Shown piece after piece: positions 1 through 12,368 of a stretch of DNA of 64,000 bases. Position 1 is the stretch's first letter. The number at the start of each line of letters is the position of its first letter. The notes under the pieces are model-generated. The model was not told where the DNA came from and did not search any database. It saw only the letters and a list, made by a program, of their open reading frames with translations. Position numbers and translations under genes: made by a program. Source of the stretch: Sipunculus nudus (taxonomy: Eukaryota; Annelida; Sipuncula; Golfingiida; Sipunculidae); NCBI GenBank assembly GCA_026874595.1, contig CM049306.1, positions 93,115,642 through 93,179,641 on the forward strand, written 5' to 3'.

Positions 1-234
1 GATCAAAATGTTACATCTGAGGTTTTAACTACACTCATGAACAACAACACCGCGTTTTGTAACACCTATTTAAATATATATCTTAAACGAGAAGGACGTT
101 CGCTTTAGCATAACTACAATAATAAAGTTATATGTTTAAGCTTATTAACTTATTACTTTCTTTTTTTATTCAGTTTATTATTTATTTTTTATACCTCTCT
201 CCTCATGAAGATCGTTTTTTAAGTTATAAATGAT

Positions 235-290
<56 letters not shown>

Positions 291-1020
291 TGTATTGTGG
301 ACGCTTTGTTTGTGTATTTGGAGTCTCAAAAAGGTGCAATAGGAACATTTTTCAGTATGTCATATTTCTCACATTGACATGTTCTAAACTAGGATTTATG
401 TTCAATCATCTAGCTAGCAGCAGGTTTTGGACCGTGGATTAATATTCCATCATCTAGCTGGAAGCAGGTTTTGGACCGTGGATTAATATTCCATCATCTA
501 GCTGGAAGCAGGTTTATGACCGTGGTGAAAATGTACCCCGCATTACACATCATGTTTTGTACTTCCGTGATATCTTTTTTTTTCAATCGTTCAGTTTTCA
601 CAAATGGAATAGGAGGCAGTAAAAAACGGGGAACCAATTTCAATTTTGTGAATATGATCTAACAACAAAAAAAGGCCAAAGGTGGCTATTAAGAAAGCCA
701 TTGAATCATATAACTTGAACACCTTTTACTCGTGACTACAAGGTCATACTTTTAAATCCAACGAAAAGGAATGGTATATCACTGAATTGTGTTCAGAGTA
801 AAGGAAGTCCCCGTCAGGATATGAATAGCGTTGGGTCTGGTTCTCGTTATCAGTCAGTAAATATGATACCTGCAGTCCTAGATTACTGGTGCAATTGACT
901 ACTCTTTGTACGTAATATGAGGAAATTTTGCCTTTCAATGAGTTATCTTGTTCCTTGGCATATAAGTAGGCGTTCTCTTGTTATTGTGAAAACAACGGGG
1001 TAAGTTTTTGCAGTTTATCT
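1..1020. other. Non-coding region upstream of the neurohormone gene
   Basis: This is AT-rich DNA with an (AT)n tract at about 238-278 and a 44-bp tandem repeat at about 400-525. No ORF here has family character. The short ORFs are generated by the microsatellite and the tandem repeat. Confidence 0.6.
400..525. repeat. 44-bp tandem repeat, about 2.7 units
   Basis: The units contain CATCTAGCTGGAAGCAGG followed by TTTTGGACCGTGG. The GGTTT element recurs at 423, 467 and 511, a period of 44 bp. The first unit has diverged (CTAGCTAGCAGCAGG) and the third reads TTTATGACCGTGG. Confidence 0.9.
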
Positions 1021-1052
1021 TCAGTTGCTGAATAGCCTTGAGGTTATTCAAG

Positions 1053-1058
1053 TATAAA
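1053..1058 (+). promoter_or_regulatory. TATA box of the vasotocin-type gene
   Basis: TATAAA in the context AAGTATAAAATCTC lies 99 bp before the chosen ATG at 1152. A start site about 30 bp downstream would give a 5' UTR of roughly 70 nt. This is inferred from position and consensus only. Confidence 0.55.
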
Positions 1059-1151
1059 ATCTCTGTACCTAGTTGCTTCTTTTTCGTTCGCTTGTCTCGT
1101 TCGATTCAAGTTGGCCTTCACCGTAATCTTTGCAGACACTATCGGGACAAG

Positions 1152-1310
1152 ATGACAATAACAAAACGATGCAGCCATTCATCCGCCCTGACTGCCGCAC
1201 TGGTTGTCTGTTTTGTGGGCTGCTCCAGTGCCTGCTTTATCCGAAACTGTCCGCCAGGCGGTAAAAGGTCACTAGAGTCTGTACAAGACATGCCTATGAT
1301 GCAGAGACGG
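1152..1310 (+). CDS. Vasotocin/oxytocin-neurophysin precursor, coding exon 1
   Basis: This exon encodes the secreted neurohormone part of an oxytocin/vasopressin-family precursor (53 codons). Residues 1-27 form a signal peptide with a hydrophobic core (ALTAALVVCFVG) ending SSA. Residues 28-36 are the nonapeptide CFIRNCPPG with the Cys1-Cys6 pair of the family. Gly37 is the amidation donor and Lys38-Arg39 the dibasic cleavage site, followed by a linker (SLESVQDMPMMQRR). The donor GTGAGT at 1311 leaves phase 0. An in-frame ATG at 1038 lies upstream of the TATA box, so ATG 1152, which directly precedes a good signal peptide, is preferred. The nonapeptide matches the form I recall as bivalve crassotocin. 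The peptide would act through G-protein-coupled receptors on reproduction or osmoregulation; that role is family knowledge, not visible here. Confidence 0.95.
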
Positions 1311-2072
1311 GTGAGTAAAGTCACAGACACACACCGCCGCGAATACAAACTTTTATACTGTAGAAAATCAAACGGTTTTGATTTAATGTCTCCCAACTCT
1401 AAGAATCTCTGGGACCAGGGCTTTCAAGAGTCCTAGACGCGCAGGACAACATTTTGGTTCACTTAGGAGCAGCCCAAGCGGAAGGAATCTATGTCATATT
1501 TCTAAGAGTAATGTGAAACTGAATCATGTTTATAAAGTATTGACGTCATTATCGCATCATTATCGCATCATTATATTGTTTTAACTTTATCATTAAATAT
1601 TATTATTCGACTATATGACATATAACGGTCAGCTATCAGTTGCCATCGCAGATCGGACGTTCGGGTCCTAAGAATCGAGAGCCCGATAGGCATTTCCGGC
1701 GTTCCGGGACCCTTACCCCGGCGTTCCTGAAAGCCCCTGTTGGTACACATAAAGTAAATATTTCGAGAGAAAAATGTCATTTAACCTTTTCACCTTTTTA
1801 AATATATGACTTCGAACTTCAGATATTCAGAGAAGTAAATTAATACATAGATAAAGTGATTATTGCGAAACATGGTGCTCCTTAATATTTTCAGCATTCA
1901 AAGAGTAATGTAGTGATTATTATTTCAATAATACTTTGACCTTGTAGGAATGTTTGGGAAGTTACCCTTGCTTCTATTTAAGGCAATGTCATGTCCAACC
2001 TGAGGGTAAGGGTTTATGTACAAATCATGAAAAGGTAAGCCACCACTTAACTACAGCCTATGGTTATTTCAG

Positions 2073-2274
2073 TGTCTGTCATGTGGACCACGAGGTCTTG
2101 GTCAGTGTGTCGGACCAAATATTTGCTGCGGTCTTTTAATTGGATGTCACATGGGCACAGTGGAGACTCAAGCATGTCAACGCGAGAACGATATATCTAC
2201 GCCGTGTGAACTGGAAGGCAAGTCATGTATGGGAGGAGGAAAGTGCATGGCAGAAGGAATCTGTTGTACTGACG
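2073..2274 (+). CDS. Vasotocin/oxytocin-neurophysin precursor, coding exon 2 (neurophysin core)
   Basis: The acceptor TTATTTCAG ends at 2072 and the exon opens in phase 0 with CLSCGPRGLGQCVGPNICCG, the neurophysin signature. It runs through the conserved GC-x-GT-x-E region, ENDISTPCELEGKSC, GGKC and GICCTD. I count 12 cysteines in this exon. Neurophysin is the disulfide-rich carrier that binds the hormone in secretory granules. The exon is 202 nt and ends in phase 1 at the donor GTAGGT (2275). The break between hormone/linker exon and neurophysin core is the ancient one for this gene family. Exon 1 is 760 bp upstream and joins in frame without any correction. Confidence 0.93.
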
Positions 2275-4469
2275 GTAGGTTTACTATTCACTAACTAATC
2301 TTCCTAATGTTTCAGTCATTGGCAGATACAGAATCAGGGGACGAACAAACAGGTAAACTTGTGTTGGGAGTACTAGCAGATAATACATTTACCGTATAAA
2401 GAAGTATTGTAAAGAAAACGGAGCGAGACACACAATTCGGCGCTGCTTTTCGGTATTAATCATATGTTCGATAATATACGCCCCTCTTAATCCGCCCCTT
2501 TCAATAATAATCTTGAATCATGATTCAGTTTCCGAGGAGGTGCCGTTCATATTGATATTTATTTCTGCACGGACGAATAGTTTTGGTGGTAAAGTGCGCC
2601 CCGAAGGAGAGTCAAGCCCAGAGGTGGGATTACTGTTAAATTACCCGGAAAACTCCCGATGATCGTTAGTTCGATCTCAAAGCCCGGGAGAAAAATTTCA
2701 ATTTTACACTTCCAGTTTTTATTAGCCAACTTCCTGCATGAGTCTCCACCGAGTAAATGCAAATGATCCCTCCTCGAAACACCTCGAGCTCACTGTCTGA
2801 TACGCTATCTCAACTCTGTGGTATATTTTTTACATAATTAATATATCTTAGAAAACTTCTTGTGTCAAACATAAAATGGCTACCCTGTCACCTAATATTA
2901 GAATCAGTTCTATGTGGGAAAGGTCATTTCCATTAGAATAATATTATTTAGTAACATGTCTGTCACTTTTAGGGCTTTTTTTACTAAAGTAGCCATTTGT
3001 GGATGCTATTAATTTCTAAAACAATTTGGCAGAACGCTTATATTTTTGTAATCGTGTCTTTTAAGATAACCAACATGAATCAAATAAAAAACAAAAATGC
3101 AAAGAATCTGAGAAAGAGCTTAGGTTAAATTTAAAAGCCTGGTAGAAAAGGTATATTGTAAATTATCAACAATTAAAAAAACACTTTATTTTCTAGTAAT
3201 GTAGATCGTGACATGTTTACATAATTGGTCTATAAACAATAGACCCTCTTTCTTAAGCGGCATTCTACTATATTTGGAAAAAGATCTGGTTGACCTACTA
3301 TTTAATTTTCACTTCTACACCTTTAAGCGGACGTTCAATGGCCGGATATAGATCTGCTTGCGACCGTTTTCTAAACCAGAACAATAAAAATTTTCCATTA
3401 ACTTATTTTAAAAAAAATAGCGAGCTGACGTTTAAGGTTTCAGCATGTTACTGTCTAGTGGAAACCAAAAGCATAAAAATTAAATATATGTGTAATCTAT
3501 AGCAATGCCAACTGGAATTGTCCTCAGGTGATATCTGGAAAATTGTAAGAAAAAAATCTCATTCACTTGGCATTTCGATAGTCAACCCATTAACCCATTT
3601 GAGTTAAACAACGCATCACCTTAACAGACAATTTAATTTGAAATCCCACTTGCAAATGCATTACAGCCTATCTGGCGCGTTGATTATTTGAATACGGATT
3701 TTATTACTTAATTTGCACGGGAAATAAAAAGAGTGCTTGCCAGTTATTTCAATACAGGAAAATTACTGTAATGTAGTTATATCTCAACTTGGTAGTCGGT
3801 CGCCAACAGTCATCTAGAATTTAGCTATAGGGTTGAGCATAGGTTTAGATAAGGCTTGTTTGATGCATATATCTATATACCCTCTAATCCATGTTTTCAT
3901 AAATGAGTCAAATATAAAATGTCTTCCTGTCCCGTTCAAATAATTTTCATTTTTCATTTTTCTATTATTTTATCATGGAACGCCATTGCTGGCCATGGAA
4001 CGCCATTTTGAATATTTGTCGTCAATGTTAACGAACAGGTATATCTTTATATCCCGACGCAAAACGCGGACCATGATTAAAACATTAAAATTTAAATGAT
4101 GAGCCATCTCAACTTCCGCTTTACTAAGAGGCTGTATCTGATCTTTTAAGGCACATGTTTCTATAACAGGAGAAGTATTCCTTCCGTAATTTAAAAATCC
4201 CCTGTATTCATTTAGCTAAACAACCAGCCATTTACGATTTATTATCAAATAAACATGTGAAGCGTTACGAGACTCACCACCAAGTGGCAGCCGGAATAAA
4301 TTCATTTATATTTTTTCTCCAACTGATTGTCCATGAATAGTTGAAACCTAGTCTCGCGCCCGTGATTGTCACGGGTTAATTTTTTTCATAAGGACACAGC
4401 TGTGTAGTCTTTAGGCCTAAACGACCGTGGACTTGGCAAAGGTGTTCTGATGATTTTATCTCTTCACAG

Positions 4470-4507
4470 AGGTCGCATCCTGCGTGTTCTTCCTGTCACC
4501 GTTATAA
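4470..4507 (+). CDS. Probable last coding exon of the vasotocin-neurophysin precursor
   Basis: The acceptor (TTTTATCTCTTCACAG) ends at 4469. Read in the phase 1 left by exon 2, this exon gives E-V-A-S-C-V-F-F-L-S-P-L and a TAA at 4505, completing a 132-residue precursor. Neurophysins end with a pair of cysteines soon after the CC of exon 2. Only one is found in this frame, so the total is 13 rather than the expected 14. In another frame the same bases read HPACSSCHRY..., so the call depends on phase and could reflect a one-base sequencing indel or a different true last exon. No better candidate was found between 2275 and 5000. Confidence 0.5.
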
Positions 4508-4958
4508 GACATCTTTTTGTTGAGCAAATATTACATAGTATATATATTGTAATATATGTAAATGCATTTTAAAGTTTGTGATAAAAAGTAATCAATATTA
4601 TAGGTTTGAGAGTTTCCTGTATTATTTTCTTCTCTCCCAATTACTTAACATAGGGCATATACATTTTATGTAATGTGTCAATATCATGAAACGCGACATT
4701 ACAAAGTTGCATAACCGCAACTTGTGATCGAATTTGAAATTTCATGTATAATCGTTCGATCATACAGCAATTCGTCTTGTCTGAAAAATTGATTTTAAGT
4801 GTGGGCTTTAAGAAAAGACATTCATTAATATTATTTCATTTAATCCTTTCGTTTTGAAAGAAAGCAAAAACCAAGCAATTGATAGTCATTATGCGCATAA
4901 ATATATCAGTTTATTCAATGTTTTAACTTTGTAAATGTTAACATGTTCGATGCCAATT

Positions 4959-4964
4959 AATAAA
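4959..4964 (+). terminator. Candidate polyadenylation signal
   Basis: AATAAA lies about 450 bp after the proposed stop of the neurohormone gene. No GT-rich downstream element is striking, so this is only a candidate 3' end. Confidence 0.3.
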
Positions 4965-5735
4965 CCCCAAAAGAGCAAACAGAAATTTCGGATAAAATAC
5001 TTAAGTTTTTTTTAAGTAAGATGTAGGCACAGTAAGGCATATTTTGTCAATGTTAGCCTTGACAATGTATCCCTCGTTTTTCAGGGGTGATGTAAAAGTA
5101 ACGTATTTATTCCTATTTTTAAGGGTTGATGTGAATGTAACGTAAGTGACGACCTTCCATGTAACTTTATATATGAATATACAAAATATAACAAACTCAA
5201 AATTTACAAAATATAAAAACATCAAATTTTAATTAAACTGAATAGTATTAATAATGCATGATTTTTCCACAGTCTTCATATTGTTACTCTGGTATGTACA
5301 CAGAGTAAATGATTTCTTCTGGACTACGTTTTTGAGCACAAATTTTCCCTTTTCCATACAATAGTTTCGGGTCTAGCAACCATTTTTTACGGATTATCTT
5401 TCTTAGTTTCGCAGTTTTGAAATGTCGAACAAAAATGCACAATGTTATATCAAGTTTCGCTAAAAGTTTCTTGCTAGAAATCTTCAAATGGTGTAATATT
5501 ACTATAAATCATTCAAGTGCTCGGTTTTCCTTCTCTGTTCCTCGAAATAAAATGCATTGCCTGGATGCTTTCATGAAAAATGTAGCTTTTTGTAGCGATA
5601 GAACAGGTCAACCACTGGTTCAAATATTTACGTTACATGCTAAAAAATATTGTCCCCAGTCTTATTGTAAACCTTATTAAAAGAACCAAATCAGAGTATT
5701 TACTTTGCTTTGGTTACAGTATTATGCCTAGCTCA
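4965..5735. other. No recognisable gene
   Basis: Short overlapping ORFs on both strands show no family motifs. A small imperfect repeat (TGATGTAAAAGTAACGTA and TGATGTGAATGTAACGTA) occurs at about 5088-5142. Confidence 0.5.
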
Positions 5736-5739
5736 CATT

Positions 5740-6010
5740 GACACCGGGCGCCGTACGACTTTTTCCAACCCGCCGGCATGTCGTGAGTTTTCCAGACCTT
5801 ATGGTCACCGTGTGATTTTTCATCCCACGTTGTTTACACTCACATAATCTACGGCAACCGTACGGTGACATCCGAAACTTGTAAGGGGGCCGTCCGGGAA
5901 CCGTTAGGTGACCTTGCGGGTTCTGTGCATGAAGCAAGTACACCGTACGGTCCGGCCGATGACCGACAGGGGCCCGGTCGGCGATCGCTGGCACCGTACG
6001 GCCTACTTAT
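5740..6010. repeat. CCGTACGG-rich block, left copy
   Basis: This GC-rich stretch has repeated GTACGG or CCGTACGG cores near 5750, 5849, 5941 and 5994, with related GGTGAC and CCGG words between them. Overlapping ORFs on both strands are produced by this composition. It resembles the block at 7225-7490, although I cannot align the two base by base. Confidence 0.5.
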
Positions 6011-6700
6011 TTTTATAAAGCTGTTGAACATTATTTTTCAGTATATTACAATCAAAGTTTTTCTTGTGAAACTCGATTCGATTTTTCATAATTAACGTTA
6101 ACTACAAAATATAATTATTGGAAATCATGTATTGATATTATTTTTATTGTATTGCCAAACTTGAGAATATACTTATCTAAATCAATTTTTAAGGTCAAAT
6201 AAAACACATGACACGTTCAGAGAAGTTGGCTTCAGCGCACAGAGGTTCATTGTTTATAATATTGTTACGGAACCTAATAACAACAGATCACGTTGTCGTA
6301 AGGAGCATAAATTTTGTTACGGAGATTGAAAAATCGGATTCTGTAACACTAGGCAGCGTGAAATGTCAAGGTTAATGAATAAATAATTCAGTGGGTTTTT
6401 TTTTTTGTTAACAAATAATTATAATTTATTCTTAAAACAATCCTAACATTATAATACATTATATTAATACAATTACACAGTATAACAAATAAAATGTACA
6501 GTACCAGATTGTCCGGATCCTAGGCTTTGATATCTGGATATCACCACTGCCACAGCTCTACAAGAATCCTTTAAATAAATATTCCAGATGAACAGTTCAT
6601 GCAAATCTTCTCATAGAATAGTCCGATTCAATCCCGAAATCAATCCGTTGTAATCCAAAAGTGAAGTTGAGGTTATAATCCGAAAGGCAAACTGAAGACT
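6011..6700. other. AT-rich spacer inside the GTACGG/GCGAC island
   Basis: This is AT-rich DNA between two GC-rich blocks, with a sharp change of composition at both borders. No ORF or known motif is seen. Confidence 0.45.
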
Positions 6701-6704
6701 GTAT

Positions 6705-7224
6705 AAAATCTGTTATAAGAGACTGTCGCCTCATGGTCGCCGAAAAACAGGCGACAGGACCTCCGCTACAACAAAAGTTTACGACAAACTACAATCGTTG
6801 GCGACTGTCTGACGACAAGCTACGATAAGCTGCCGACAACCGGCGACACAGTGGCCGCGACAAAGGATAATCACCTACGACATCCTACGACCACATCTAC
6901 GACAACATGCGACCACACTGGCGACAACCTACGACACCAGAATTCTTGCTACGTCCACCCGCGACAAGCTTCGACAAGACCTACGACAACCCGCGTCACC
7001 TGGCGACAGCCTACGACGGCACCTATACGCCAGTAGAAGACAGGCTACGCTCACTGGCGACAAAAAAGCTGTCGCCTGAGAATTTTGAACATGTTGAAAA
7101 TCCAGAGGCGACAGCTTCGAGGTCAAGCGTCTTGGGGCGACTTCAGGCGACTACAGGCGACCATACAGGCGACCATCCGGCAACAATGAGGCGACAGCCT
7201 GGTCGCCTGCAGTCGCTTGTAGAG
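6705..7224. repeat. GCGAC/GTCGC-rich cryptic repeat block
   Basis: Words such as GGCGACA, CTACGACAA and GTCGCC recur every 10-25 bases for about 500 bp, on both strands towards the right end. There is no fixed period, so this is not a simple satellite. ORFs here follow the biased composition (Thr/Arg-rich) and show no domain. Confidence 0.6.
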
Positions 7225-7490
7225 TCGCAAGGCACCCGTACGAATATTTTCGGGAAAATTACCCGGAAAATCGAACGGGTGCCGCACGGATACCGGCCGG
7301 TGCCCGTAAGGCGACCGTAGGGGCTGTCTGTGAGTTGAAAACGCCGGGAGAATTGAGCGCAGCCAGCTCTGCACCACGGCGCCCGTACGGCGAGGAAAAA
7401 TTTAACCGGCGCCCTTGAAAATCGTACGGGTACCTTGCAGGCAATATAGCCAGATATGTTGATTTTACTCACAGTACGGGCCCCGTTGGC
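7225..7490. repeat. CCGTACGG-rich block, right copy
   Basis: Cores CCGTACGA, GCCCGTACGG, TCGTACGGGTACC and GTACGGGCCCC recur at about 7229, 7381, 7423 and 7472, with CCGGCCGGTGCCCGT at about 7290. Vocabulary is shared with 5740-6010. Confidence 0.5.
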
Positions 7491-10060
7491 TATATGTGAT
7501 AGCGGCTTAAGGAAAAGGGCATAGCATTACCAATAAGTGTTAGTTGTAAATAAAGTGGTTTAAAAATATTAAGACAGTATTTATTATATGTTAGTACCTT
7601 CTATGGACAAATGGTTTTGGAGTCACAGTTAAAGAATGTAACATGTATGCTTAGCATTCCTTTCAAGAGTTAAGTTAAAGTTATAATTGCATTTCACTAG
7701 CAAAGAAGCCTGATAAACAAAGAATAAATAATGCTCATTCAATATCCATATGACAGACGGTGGTTTGACTGTCTGTGATAAGTCGCTGATGATACGAAAT
7801 AAAGATGAATGAATTATACCTCGGCGTGTCTTTTCAGAGAAATGCCAGCTTGATGAAAAATGTGAGAATATTGCCTCCATGGAAACGGGGGCTAAGAGGG
7901 CTTACGGTCAAAGATTCTCGCCAGATGTCTTCTCGCTGCTGAGGAGGTACACAGAGGGGGCACGGTATCGGAGGGCTAATAACTAGGTTCTGTCCCTGGC
8001 CTATTAATTAGGTTTTATTACTGACAATACTGGACATTGTCCTCAGTTCTACAACGTGTCATCGACAAAAGGTAGAGTCTAATGGTTGGAGCTGACAATA
8101 TGGGACAATAAGAACTGTGAGGAAACAAAGGAACTTCCCAGGAACTTGACATTTGATGAATGTCCCTGATAGTGGTTTCTGTGGCTCAGTGTGCCCGGGC
8201 CAAGTGGCAACATCAACCAAATCAAAGCCATTCATTTTGCACAACCTCAATAGACGAACTCATGTTGCAATACAAAAAAGTTTATATAAGATGAATCAAA
8301 ATGTACATATATCATCATTATATATGGTAGTACTTAAAAATACATTATATATACTCTCTTTATATGTTCATGTCTGTTTATCGAAAAAGCTGATGGAACC
8401 AGAATAAACGATTCTGTACAACTTATTATCAGTATTCTGTTATATGTATAAACACGCCCACTTTATGACTACTCCGATACTTAGGTGGCATAGTTTGAAT
8501 AAATACCCATTACATACGAATAAAGTTTCGTCAATACGGAGACTTTAGGAATTATCTGTTGTTCATATTCCTCCCTGAGCTACAACATGAGGGGCTTACT
8601 TATTTCCGGCAACAACAGAGTACCATACAGTATGGTGCTCTCTTGGATTGATGTTGGCTTTACACGCGCTTTACTCAATTACTTGTACAGTCATAGGTCC
8701 ATTTGCTGTCCAGTTTTATTTATTATGTGAAATACTCTCTCATGAGTCCACTTTTATGATATCCCATGGCCCAATCATTGGGGCCATCATTGTTCGTGTA
8801 TTGATTGTGTCTTATTGTTTCTTAATTAGATCGACAGGACCTAAGGGCGATGTAAACCATTAACAACACGTGCTGTTGCATGGAAAAGCGTATCACAATA
8901 TAGGACATGCACCCTCAATACAAGTTCAAAGTGTGATCACTTATTGGAGGTGGACAGATCCATCAAAGAGGAATGTTAAGCATATTTGCTGTCAGATGTA
9001 GCATTTAGAAGAAAAACAAATAACCGCATTATACTTTTGAAATATTATTTACGCGAGCTCGGCCTGCGATTCCTTAATTTACGAATCTGTCTCAATTTAC
9101 ATGTTTAGAAAATATCTGACGATGAAAATATATATTAAATTATTGTTTCTCTCTTTATAAATATTGTCACTCTAGTTCTTTAAATTTTATGCATTTTATT
9201 ATAGCGACTGATTAACTGATTGTCCGTGATTTTTATCCTTACAATACAGTCAATTAAATGATGTAAAATTATTTAATGTATTTTACATGTTTGGCACACC
9301 TTAAAGTAAATTAGGGTATGAATATATTACTTATTCAAATCAAGTACAAAAGAGTCCGCTTTTAAGGCGTTTTCATCAAACCCGTAACCCAAAAGTCTTC
9401 CTGGCATCTCTTTTACATAGACAATGCAGTCCTGGTGGCATGGCTCATTCCACAGTTTGTTTGGTGTGAAAGCAGGATGATATCTTGTATGTAAGAGATT
9501 CAGCGCGGTTTTCAGTCTTTCACCACTATTCCTGTTATATGGGGCTCAGATCCGAGACAAATTTCCCTCATGTCTGGCTAGCCTATTACACTCCGGGCGT
9601 ATAAGGTCCATGGTTATACAGACCTCAAAGCGAGCAGTGTTGATTTTATAGCGCGATAATGCACTGAACAAAAGTGACACAAAATAATGGTCCGATATAT
9701 AGTCCAAAATACTGTAGCATTATCGGAGGGCAAGATTTGACATTATGTGACCGGAACCATATGGACCGAATCTACCTCCACTAATGAAGATGTGCATGGC
9801 GTGCACCGCCATTCACCGATAACATATTTAGATCTCTAAAACAGTAAAAGGATATTTATCTTTCCGCGCCAGACATTTTTTTTTTCAAAATGCAACATCT
9901 AACGTTTGTCATCGGTAACACTAATATTAATACTACTACTAATACTAATACTGATAAATATAATAATGCATAATAACAATAATAAAATGTGAAAACAGCA
10001 GTTGATTGTTTGTTGATTGTTTTTCAAGATAATCACTCGCGCCGCGAACACATATATAAA
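7491..10060. other. No recognisable gene
   Basis: This is AT-rich DNA with scattered ORFs under 85 codons and no motifs. I see no tandem repeat or RNA gene. Confidence 0.5.
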
Positions 10061-10068
10061 TATATTTC

Positions 10069-10108
<40 letters not shown>

Positions 10109-10356
10109 TACGTCGTTGCGTCGGTATGACACATTTCAAATATATTACAATTTTAAGTATGAGGTTTTAGAAAATTCGGTATTATGTTACTGTATAAAGT
10201 AATTCTAAACTAGTTTTAGATATAATATTTCATATAAACTCATAAATGGAACCAAACTCTGCATGTAATTCTAATTCTTAATATATATCATTTACAATTT
10301 AAAAATATCATTATCTGAATAGCGGGGGTGGGGATGATAACATGGACCATCGCTCT

Positions 10357-10393
<37 letters not shown>

Positions 10394-10404
10394 ATATAAC
10401 CCCC

Positions 10405-10436
<32 letters not shown>

Positions 10437-10440
10437 ATTG
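10061..10440. repeat. (AT)n tracts and a long poly-C tract
   Basis: (AT)n occurs at about 10074-10102 and 10360-10391. The second is followed by a run of about 30 C at roughly 10407-10436 and then TTGACGCCCCTGCTG. The reverse complement of that flank (CAGCAGGGGCGTCAA) resembles the termini of the other CAGGGGCG-type element remnants in this window. Confidence 0.8.
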
Positions 10441-11141
10441 ACGCCCCTGCTGTTTGCAGAGGCAATACAAAGCGATACGACAGTGAATTGCGTTATTCTT
10501 ATATGTACAATCATGCGAGTTTGACCAGCCCATCTCCTTTGAAGCTTCTCTGTAGTCTCTTTTAAGAATATCCATTGTGATCGGCCGTGCCCCATACAGC
10601 TAGATATCGCCCTGAATTTAAACCTAAACGATGGCATTATTTGTTGGTTCAAATGGACACCTTGTGTGTATCTCAGTACTCTATCTTGATGACTACATCA
10701 AAAAGATATAATATAGCCAGTTATGAAGGTCATTTTTCATATGCCGGATCCTATTATTTTTCTGGCTTGTAAAAACATCGACTCATCCCGCCAGCCCGCC
10801 ATATACTGAAAATCATCTAGAACAAGTCCTGGCATTATAAACTCTCCTGGATATTTCCATGGGCATCCATGCACAGTTGAAAGAGCTATTGGGTTTTACA
10901 TCCCAGTGAATTTATGAGTATTCACACTCTTGAGGTTTATTGTCTTTCTGACGTTTGGCGAGGTAATTGGAAGATAATGCAGACTACAACTGGAAGTCTC
11001 CTTTGTCATATACATAGCAACTGATATAACTGCACGGTGGTGTAGGGGCAGGAGGACTTAAACGTGACTCCTAATGTTATAACAGAAAAAGAAGTGGGTG
11101 CCTCACCGCTTTGCCCAGTTAAACAAGTACGCTGGAACTGC

Positions 11142-11142
<1 letters not shown>

Positions 11143-11199
<57 letters not shown>

Positions 11200-11200
11200 T
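11143..11200. repeat. (AT)n microsatellite
   Basis: An uninterrupted TA dinucleotide tract of about 58 bp. Confidence 0.9.
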
Positions 11201-11284
11201 CTCGCACGCAGAAGCATAGATACGAAAATGGTGCCTGACGCCAACTCGATCCGGCACTGCTTTCCTGTACTGTTTATTGCCTCA

Positions 11285-11612
11285 GCCAATGCATGTGTTT
11301 TTGTGTGTGTCTGTGATTGGTCACAATATAACTCACGCAATCATGAATCTCGTTAAAAATTCAGGGCGTCGGGGAGTGGGCCAATGAAGAATCGATTAGA
11401 AATTGGTGTGGATCCCGCACATGATCCAGATTCAGGAATGTGATCAAGGAATATCCACAAATGTACAGTCACCTAATGTACGAATGAAACTAGGAATATG
11501 GGCTGAACGAAACAAGGTTTGAGGAGCATCCCAAACCACCACCAACCCCCCCCCCCCCCCTCCCAACCCCCCCCCCCCCCCCTTTCACATGGCGGTGGCT
11601 GGCATTTCTTAG
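11285..11612 (+). repeat. Dispersed repeat family 1, copy 1
   Basis: Shared words in the same order as in the copy at 38180-38452 include CCAATGAAGAATCGATT, GATCCAGAT-CAGGAA, AATATGGCC/GGCTGAA, GGAGCATCCCA and CACATGGCGG. Two C runs (11544-11582) interrupt this copy near its 3' end. Partner orientation is direct. Confidence 0.7.
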
Positions 11613-12315
11613 AATTCCCAGATTTTTAAGGTAAAAAAGAGGGTGCGCTAACTCTCAATCTGCGCCTGTCAAGTGGAGGAATATTGTTGAGCGTCAAACT
11701 TAAGAAAATTAAGTGTATTGTAATGTACTAAGGGGAGTCTACTTAACAGCAATTCTCACTCTCTGTATTTCGTCATGATTATATTATATGTAAGGTGCAG
11801 ATGTTTAAGTTAATTGGGACTTTGTGTATTCAAGTGTCAGAGCTGAGTTGCCGGGTATTTTATTTTACATAATGACTGTCATTGCTTAGCCTTGATTACA
11901 TGGTAACTCCATTCAGTCTAAACGCACTTTCATTCATGTGCACACCTTTCTTTAATTGCCTCTATTGTGACACGTCAGGAAAATCTCTGATTGGCTAACT
12001 CATTGTTTATATGAATCCTGCTTGAAGACATGCTGTTGATGTTGAGTCAGTTAGAACCTGGGTCCCAAGCCCTGAGCATGGGCTTGGCATTTCCTCTCCT
12101 GTATAGTTAAAATGAATATTTTTTTACATCACCTCAGAGACTTATAAGTTTGTCACCCATGCATCCTGGACCAGGTTAAGATGTCTACAGTATGTCCTAA
12201 GCCACTCATTATCTGCACCAGTGAGCTGGGTGGGTCGGGGGACATGTGTCTCTTTCAGCCCATGCACAATGTCGGGATAAAGGGATCTTAACTTAATTAT
12301 TACTTATAGCTTTGA

Positions 12316-12368
<53 letters not shown>

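Noticed and set aside
1038-1151. Upstream in-frame ATG for the neurohormone precursor
   Set aside because: It lies before the TATA box, and the ATG at 1152 begins directly with the signal peptide.
1620-1760. tRNA-like segment (GTTCGGGTCC)
   Set aside because: No acceptor or anticodon stem can be formed around it, and it lies inside intron 1 of the neurohormone gene.
6851-7472. Overlapping ORFs up to 137 codons in the GCGAC island
   Set aside because: Long frames are open on both strands because of the biased words. No domain, codon pattern or splice support was found.
10288-10652. Gly/Pro-rich and Tyr-Ile-rich ORFs on both strands
   Set aside because: They are translations of poly-C and (AT)n tracts.
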